NCBI GenBank assembly: GCA_035347995.1
Contig: DAOPQD010000038.1
Coordinates: 1 to 27,717 of the forward strand
Source of the DNA: JAAZNO01 sp012798275
GTDB lineage: Bacteria; Chloroflexota; Anaerolineae; B4-G1; SLSP01
Direction: 5' to 3'
Length of the DNA: 27,717 nucleotides
The stretch's first letter is position 1; each line of letters starts with the position of its first letter. The position numbers and the translations under genes were made by a program. This document shows, piece after piece, positions 23,604 to 27,717 of this stretch. The notes beneath the pieces were generated by a model. That model did not search any database. It had not been told where the DNA came from and saw only the letters and a list, made by a program, of their open reading frames with translations.

Positions 23604-23692
23604 TGTTTGAGGGCGTAGCAGCCCCGGGGGCCAGGAATTTCTGATCTGATTCGTGAAATTCGGGTTCATTCGGGGCCATTTTCGCAGGAGGC
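23604..23692. repeat. 215-bp tandem repeat, partial copy 3
   Basis: The first 59 bases are identical to the other copies, followed by a small change (CGGGTTCATT for CGTGCCCATT), and homology ends after GCCATTTTCGCAGGAG. This truncated copy marks the right boundary of the array, 25 nt before the stop codon of the histidine phosphatase. Confidence 0.88.
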
Positions 23693-23716
23693 AATAAAAA
23701 TTCACGCAGCGAGGGG

Positions 23717-24415
23717 CTACAGGATAATGTACCGCCGGGGCTTGAGCGGCTGTCCCAAATGGCTGCGCTCGTTGAAGAGGCAAATCGTGCCGCCGCCCCG
23801 AGAGAAGTCAATCACGGAGATCGAGGCATTGTCCGCCCAAAAGGGCAGATGTCGCCGCAGGTCACCGCCAGCGATGAGGGTGAACATCCCCTTGATCACG
23901 CCGCCGTGAGTCACCGCAGCCACGGTCTGCCCGGGATGGGCGCGCTGTATGGCTTCCCAAAATGCCACGAGCCGGGCGCGGAAGGCCCCCTCATCTTCCA
24001 TCCCAGGAATGCGCGGGCGGATCATGGGGGAATCCCAGCTCACGGTGAGCCACTCCCGCAATTGCCGGTAGAGGTCGGGATCCAGCTGCGCCAATTCACC
24101 ACCGTCGCGGTCGGAGACGAGGCCAAAATCGAATTCGATGAGGTCGTCACTCACCCGGGGCTCCAGCCCGAGATGCCCGCCGATGATCACGGCGGTCTCA
24201 TGCGCGCGGGAGAGGGGACTGCTGTAGAGCGCCTGGACGGCGTAATGCTCGCGGAGCCATTCCCCGGCGCGGCGCGCTTCCTCCCGTCCCTCAGCGTCGA
24301 GGGGCACGTCCGTGCGCCCCTGGATGCGCCCTTGCACGTTATGCGCCGTCCGTCCATGCCGAACGAGGATCAAGCGGGTGACTTCAGAAGGTGCGGCTTC
24401 AAGGAGATCTAGCAT
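23717..24415 (-). CDS. Histidine phosphatase family protein (phosphoglycerate-mutase-like)
   Basis: A 232-aa cytoplasmic phosphatase of the branch that includes cobalamin/alpha-ribazole phosphatases and broad-specificity phosphatases. The catalytic core LILVRHGRTAHNVQGRIQG near residues 16-34 carries the phospho-accepting His in RHG; the second His is in AAVTHGGVIKGM. LYSSPLSRAHETA and DLIEFDFG (with the acid position) complete the site. The C-terminal tail is slightly longer than in minimal members. I chose the ATG at 24415 because it starts shortly before the catalytic strand and has GGAGG 12 nt upstream, a long spacing; an ATG at 24460 is possible, and the extension to 24610 overlaps the divergent padR promoter and is unlikely. 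Substrate unknown. It is divergent from padR. Confidence 0.88.
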   Translation of the reverse strand: MLDLLEAAPSEVTRLILVRHGRTAHNVQGRIQGRTDVPLDAEGREEARRAGEWLREHYAVQALYSSPLSRAHETAVIIGGHLGLEPRVSDDLIEFDFGLVSDRDGGELAQLDPDLYRQLREWLTVSWDSPMIRPRIPGMEDEGAFRARLVAFWEAIQRAHPGQTVAAVTHGGVIKGMFTLIAGGDLRRHLPFWADNASISVIDFSRGGGTICLFNERSHLGQPLKPRRYIIL

Positions 24416-24496
24416 TGGAATTTTGGGCCTCCGGTTAATTTCCTCCGCAGTGTACCGCATTTTAGGGATCGTGCCAACGGCGTGATGGCAGGGCAC

Positions 24497-24525
24497 TTGA
24501 CAACGTCCCCGCCTGGAGGTATAAT
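24497..24525 (+). promoter_or_regulatory. Consensus sigma-70 promoter of padR
   Basis: TTGACA (24497-24502) and TATAAT (24520-24525) with an exact 17-nt spacer, perfect in both boxes. Transcription would begin near 24532, giving a leader of about 23 nt before the ATG at 24555. Confidence 0.85.
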
Positions 24526-24553
24526 ATCGCAAAACGATAACGGTAGGCGATAA
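24525..24553 (+). promoter_or_regulatory. Probable operator downstream of the padR -10 box
   Basis: Inverted repeat TATCG-CAAAA-CGATA (24525-24539) shares its first base with the -10 box, and a second half-site GCGATAA (24547-24553) lies just before the start codon, making CGATAA a direct repeat 13 nt apart. Its placement over the start point suits autorepression by PadR. It is not the ATGT-ACAT form of the classical PadR site, so the assignment is inferred from position. Confidence 0.55.
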
Positions 24554-24554
24554 T

Positions 24555-24890
24555 ATGACACTGACGTCTCTGTCGCGTGAACTGTTTTTGGGTTTCGTGA
24601 AGGCCCACATCCTCTACCATGCCGGCCGCGAGGCGGTCTACGGCCTGTGGCTGATCGAGGAGCTGGCCCGCCACGGCTACGAATTGAGCCCCGGCACCCT
24701 CTATCCCATCCTCCACAAATTGGAGGAGGAAGGATTGCTGGCGAGCGAAAAGCAGGTGGTGGAAGGCAAGGCGCGCAAGTATTACCGTCTCACCGCGGCC
24801 GGTCAGGAAGCTCTGGACCGTGTGCGGGAAAAGGCTATCGAACTGCTCGACGAAATCCGTGAAAACGCCTCTCCCTCACGTCCCGACTGA
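24555..24890 (+). CDS. PadR family transcriptional regulator
   Basis: A 111-aa DNA-binding repressor. The winged helix is intact: YGLWLIEEL, the recognition segment LSPGTLYPILHKLEEEGLLAS and the wing with GKARKYYRLTAAGQEAL, followed by a short C-terminal helix (subfamily 2 size). It has its own strong promoter and a palindromic site over its start, so it likely represses itself. The P-type ATPase starts 44 nt downstream in the same direction and would be expressed with it. PadR regulators of this size often sit beside transporter genes they control, so an ion or stress signal is plausible but unproven. Confidence 0.93.
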   Translation: MTLTSLSRELFLGFVKAHILYHAGREAVYGLWLIEELARHGYELSPGTLYPILHKLEEEGLLASEKQVVEGKARKYYRLTAAGQEALDRVREKAIELLDEIRENASPSRPD

Positions 24891-24934
24891 CCACAAAGAC
24901 ACAAGGGCAAGGAAAAGGAAATGGAGGCATTAAA

Positions 24935-27556
24935 ATGTGGCACACGCTTGACGTAGACCAGGTAATCCAGCAGCTGAACAGCGACCCCCGGCGCGGGCTG
25001 ACCGAAGAGGAGGCGCGACGTCGCCTCGCCCAGTACGGCCCCAACCGCCTGGTCGAAGAGCAAGAAGAGAGCCTCTTCAAGGAAATTCTGCACGAATTGA
25101 CCGAGCCGATGATCCTGCTTCTCTTGATCGTCGGGGTGCTGTACGCCATCTGGGGCGGGCTGGCCGATACCATTACCATCTTCGCCGTCATCCTGACGCT
25201 GGTCGGCGTAGAGGTCGCCACCGAACTGCGCGCCGACAGGTCCGTGGAGGCGCTGCATGAACTGGCCGCCCCGACGGCTCACGGCGTGCGCGAGGGGGAC
25301 TTACGTGACCTCCCCACGGAGGAGCTGGTTCCCGGCGACGTAGTGTCCCTGAACGTCGGCGAGCGGGTGCCGGCCGACTTGCGCCTGCTGGAAGTCTACG
25401 GCCTGACCCTGGACGAAGCCGCTCTCACCGGCGAATCGGCCCCGGTGACCAAACAGGCGACGCCGCTGACCGATCCCGCAGCGCCCCTGGCCGAGCAGAC
25501 CAACATGGCCTTCGCCGGCACGCTCGTGACCCGCGGGCGCGGACGCGGCGTGGTGGTCGCTACCGGCCCGGCGACGGAGTTCGGCCAGGTCGCCCGGCTG
25601 GCCGGCGAGGTCAAGGAGCCCAAGACGCCCCTGCAAAGGCAGATGAAGGAGCTGTCCGAGAGCCTGGTGTGGATCGCGGTCGCTTTCTCCGTTGTCGTGC
25701 CGCTGCTGGGCGTGCTGGTGGCCCATCAGGACTGGCGGCAAATGGTGCTCACCGGTCTGACCCTGGCCTTCGCCACCATCCCCGAGGAGCTGCCCATCAT
25801 CATCACCATGGTGCTGGCCCTGGGCGCCAGCGCCCTCTCGCGGCGCCAAGCGCTGGTCAAACGGCTGCGCGCCGCCGAGACTCTGGGCAGCGTGACCACC
25901 ATCTGCGCCGATAAGACCGGCACGCTGACCGAAAACGCGATGTCGCTGGCCTGCCTTTGCGCCGACAACCAGAGCCGTCCCTTTGCCCCGCCGGACGTGG
26001 ATCCTCTCAGCCGCCGGGTGTTGCAGGTCGCCGCCCACAGCCACGAAGCCACCCTCACCCGGGAGGATGACCGCCTGGTCGCTCGCGGCGATCCGATGGA
26101 GGTGGCGCTGCTGGAGGCCGCCGACCGGGCTGGCCTGCCCGTCAGCGACGAGGGGCTGCTGACCCTGTTCAGTTTCGACAACGAACGTCGGCTGATGTCG
26201 GCCGTCTACCGCGAAGCGGGGGGCAATCTCCACGCCTACGTCAAAGGCGCGGTGGAAGCGGTGTTGCAGCGCAGCACGCGGGTCCTGCGCGACGGACAGG
26301 AAACGCCCCTGGATGAAGCTGGCCGTGCGGCGATCCTGTCCGCTGCCGGGCAACACGCCGCCGCTGGCCTCCGGGTGATCGCTCTGGCCGAGCGGCTGCT
26401 GCCTGAGGGAGACGTGACGCAGGGCGAGGTAGAGCGCGAGTTGCTCTTCGTGGGCCTGGCCGGATTGGAAGACCTGCCGCGGCCGGAGGTGCCCGCGGCG
26501 GTGGCCGAATGCCAGGGTGCCGGCATCCGCGTGATGATGATCACCGGCGACCATCCCAACACGGCCCGCGCCGTCGCCCGGCAGGTTGGCCTGAACGGTG
26601 AGGCCGGGTTGCTGACCGGCGCCGAGCTGGACCGGCTCTCCGACGCCGGGTTGGAAGAGGCCGTCGCCCACACCACCATCTTCGCCCGCACCACGCCGGC
26701 CCACAAACTGCGCCTGGTGCAGGCGCTGCAGGCGCGCGGCGAGATCGTCGCCGTCACCGGTGACGGGGTGAACGACGCCCCGGCCCTCAAAGCGGCCGAG
26801 ATCGGCGTGGCCATGGGTGAGACGGGCAGCGATGTGGCCCGCGAGGCCGCCGACATGGTGCTGGCCGACGACAACTTTGCGACCATCGCCGCCGCCGTGC
26901 GCGAGGGGCGCAAGCTCTTCGATAATCTGCACAAGGGCGTGCGCTACTACCTGGCCTGCAAGGTTGCCCTGATCGCCGCCTCCCTCCTGGGAGTGCTGGC
27001 CGGCCTGGCCGTGCCCTTTGCGCCGGTACAGATCGTGGTCATGGAGCTCTTTATGGACCTGGCGGCCTCGGCCACCTTCGTCGCGGAACCGGCCGAGCCG
27101 GATCTGATGCGCCGGAAGCCCCGTCCTCCGAAGCAGCCGTTCATGGACCGCTCCATGCTGACGGGCATTTTCGCCGGGGCGGCGGGGCTGTTCGCGGCGG
27201 TGGCAGCGGCGTACCTGATCACCTGGTCCCGCACCGGCAGCCTGCCCACGGCCCAGACGATGGCTTTCGTCACCTGGCTGTTGGGGCACGCCCTCCTGGC
27301 GCTGAACATGCGTTCGGAGCGAGCGCCGCTTTTCCGCGTGGGGATGTTCACCAACCGGCTGATGTGGGTCTGGATTGCCGCCGTCTCCGTCGCCGCGGCG
27401 GCCTTCGTCGGGCTGCCCTTCATGCGGGAGGCGCTCAAGGTCACCGCACTCTCCAGCGGGCAATGGGCGCTGGCAGTCGGCCTGGCGCTGGTCGGTTCCT
27501 TCTGGCAGGAGCTCGTCAAAGTGGCGAGGTTCGCGGGCGCTTCGACAGGCCGCTAA
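24935..27556 (+). CDS. Cation-transporting P-type ATPase (P2-like)
   Basis: An 873-aa integral membrane ion pump. Motifs in order: N-terminal cation-ATPase domain (GLTEEEARRRLAQYGPN), TGES dephosphorylation loop (165-168), M4 motif PEELP (283-287), phosphorylated Asp in DKTGTLT (326-332), nucleotide-domain region with an extended FDNERRLMSAV and KGAVEAV, TGDHPNTA, TGDGVNDAPAL and the C-terminal M5-M10 bundle. The M4 Glu is kept as in Ca2+-ATPases, but M5 (LACKVALIAASL) and M6 (ELFMDLAAS) lack the Asn/Glu and N-xx-TD ligands of calcium pumps, so the ion could be something else. GGAGG lies 7 nt upstream of the ATG. It shares a transcript with padR. Length is normal for the family. Confidence 0.93.
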   Translation: MWHTLDVDQVIQQLNSDPRRGLTEEEARRRLAQYGPNRLVEEQEESLFKEILHELTEPMILLLLIVGVLYAIWGGLADTITIFAVILTLVGVEVATELRADRSVEALHELAAPTAHGVREGDLRDLPTEELVPGDVVSLNVGERVPADLRLLEVYGLTLDEAALTGESAPVTKQATPLTDPAAPLAEQTNMAFAGTLVTRGRGRGVVVATGPATEFGQVARLAGEVKEPKTPLQRQMKELSESLVWIAVAFSVVVPLLGVLVAHQDWRQMVLTGLTLAFATIPEELPIIITMVLALGASALSRRQALVKRLRAAETLGSVTTICADKTGTLTENAMSLACLCADNQSRPFAPPDVDPLSRRVLQVAAHSHEATLTREDDRLVARGDPMEVALLEAADRAGLPVSDEGLLTLFSFDNERRLMSAVYREAGGNLHAYVKGAVEAVLQRSTRVLRDGQETPLDEAGRAAILSAAGQHAAAGLRVIALAERLLPEGDVTQGEVERELLFVGLAGLEDLPRPEVPAAVAECQGAGIRVMMITGDHPNTARAVARQVGLNGEAGLLTGAELDRLSDAGLEEAVAHTTIFARTTPAHKLRLVQALQARGEIVAVTGDGVNDAPALKAAEIGVAMGETGSDVAREAADMVLADDNFATIAAAVREGRKLFDNLHKGVRYYLACKVALIAASLLGVLAGLAVPFAPVQIVVMELFMDLAASATFVAEPAEPDLMRRKPRPPKQPFMDRSMLTGIFAGAAGLFAAVAAAYLITWSRTGSLPTAQTMAFVTWLLGHALLALNMRSERAPLFRVGMFTNRLMWVWIAAVSVAAAAFVGLPFMREALKVTALSSGQWALAVGLALVGSFWQELVKVARFAGASTGR

Positions 27557-27628
27557 GTCCAGGCCGCGAGGAGGTCAATCTGCCCGAAGAAGGCTCCACT
27601 TCTATAGATGTTCAGATAAAGTTTTGGA

Positions 27629-27717
27629 CTAAGCTGACGCGGCCTCCTGGCCCAAGGTGGCACAATACTTACCCATGAGACTTTTGATTTCATCGGGCAA
27701 GCCGGTGAGGGCCTGGA
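27629..27717 (-). CDS. C-terminal end of an unidentified protein, truncated at the window edge
   Basis: The last 89 bases, read on the minus strand, give 28 residues ending QEAASA followed by TAG at 27629-27631, preceded by LPDEIKSLMGKYCATLG. The composition looks protein-like and no stop occurs up to the window edge. Too little is visible to name it; a transposase or phage-type tail is possible. Confidence 0.35.
   Translation of the reverse strand, partial: QALTGLPDEIKSLMGKYCATLGQEAASA

Noticed and set aside
23174..23692. Possible CRISPR array
   Set aside because: The unit is 215 bp and the copies are back to back with no unique spacers.
23060..23811. Several short minus-strand frames over the tandem repeat
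   Set aside because: They are copies of the same non-coding repeat read in different registers; near-identical peptides recur with the 215-bp period and no protein domain is seen.
27364..27678. 104-aa plus-strand frame overlapping the end of the P-type ATPase
   Set aside because: Most of it is an out-of-frame shadow of the ATPase gene.

Overview
The window is GC-rich bacterial chromosomal DNA with compact operons. Its protein style (LysM/YkuD cell-wall protein with a signal anchor, a MerR-type B12-binding remnant, a PadR regulator beside a P-type ATPase, many intergenic repeats) would fit a Chloroflexota bacterium (Anaerolineae or relatives). That assignment is inference: no rRNA or other phylogenetic marker is present, and I found no tRNA gene.

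Layout. 1-690: an AT-rich reading frame, open from the left edge and unlike its surroundings. 717-9790: a run of plus-strand genes: a lone ABC-transporter ATPase, an SDR nucleotide-sugar epimerase/dehydratase-like protein, a repeat-bearing spacer, a LysM/L,D-transpeptidase, primosomal helicase PriA, a zone of gene remnants (7218-7800), L-lactate dehydrogenase and an aldo/keto reductase, closed by a strong hairpin. 10026-22941: one minus-strand operon of about 13 kb (see below). 22942-23716: a gene-free spacer with a 215-bp tandem repeat, whose core also occurs at 2975-3070. 23717-27556: a histidine phosphatase (minus), then a divergent PadR regulator with a consensus sigma-70 promoter and palindromic operator, followed by a cation P-type ATPase. 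The last 90 bases hold the C-terminal end of an unidentified minus-strand gene.

The centrepiece is the minus-strand operon, a PUFA-synthase-like (Pfa/Hgl-type) secondary lipid synthase. In transcription order it encodes KS-AT (928 aa), a separate acyl carrier protein (380 aa), KR-dehydratase (837 aa), degenerate KS-AT-DH-DH (1251 aa), a PfaD-type FMN enoyl reductase (532 aa), a small zinc-ribbon protein (82 aa) and an Sfp-type 4'-phosphopantetheinyl transferase (253 aa). The domain order from left to right along the transcript matches the classical pfaA-pfaB-pfaC-pfaD-pfaE order, but PfaA is cut into three genes, PfaB is fused to the dehydratase end of PfaC, and the KS-CLF half of PfaC is missing. 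Together the proteins contain everything for iterative chain building: malonyl loading, condensation, ketoreduction, two kinds of dehydration, enoyl reduction and carrier activation. No thioesterase or reductive release domain is visible, so the product (a long fatty acid, hydroxylated or unsaturated lipid, or glycolipid aglycone) cannot be read from the sequence.
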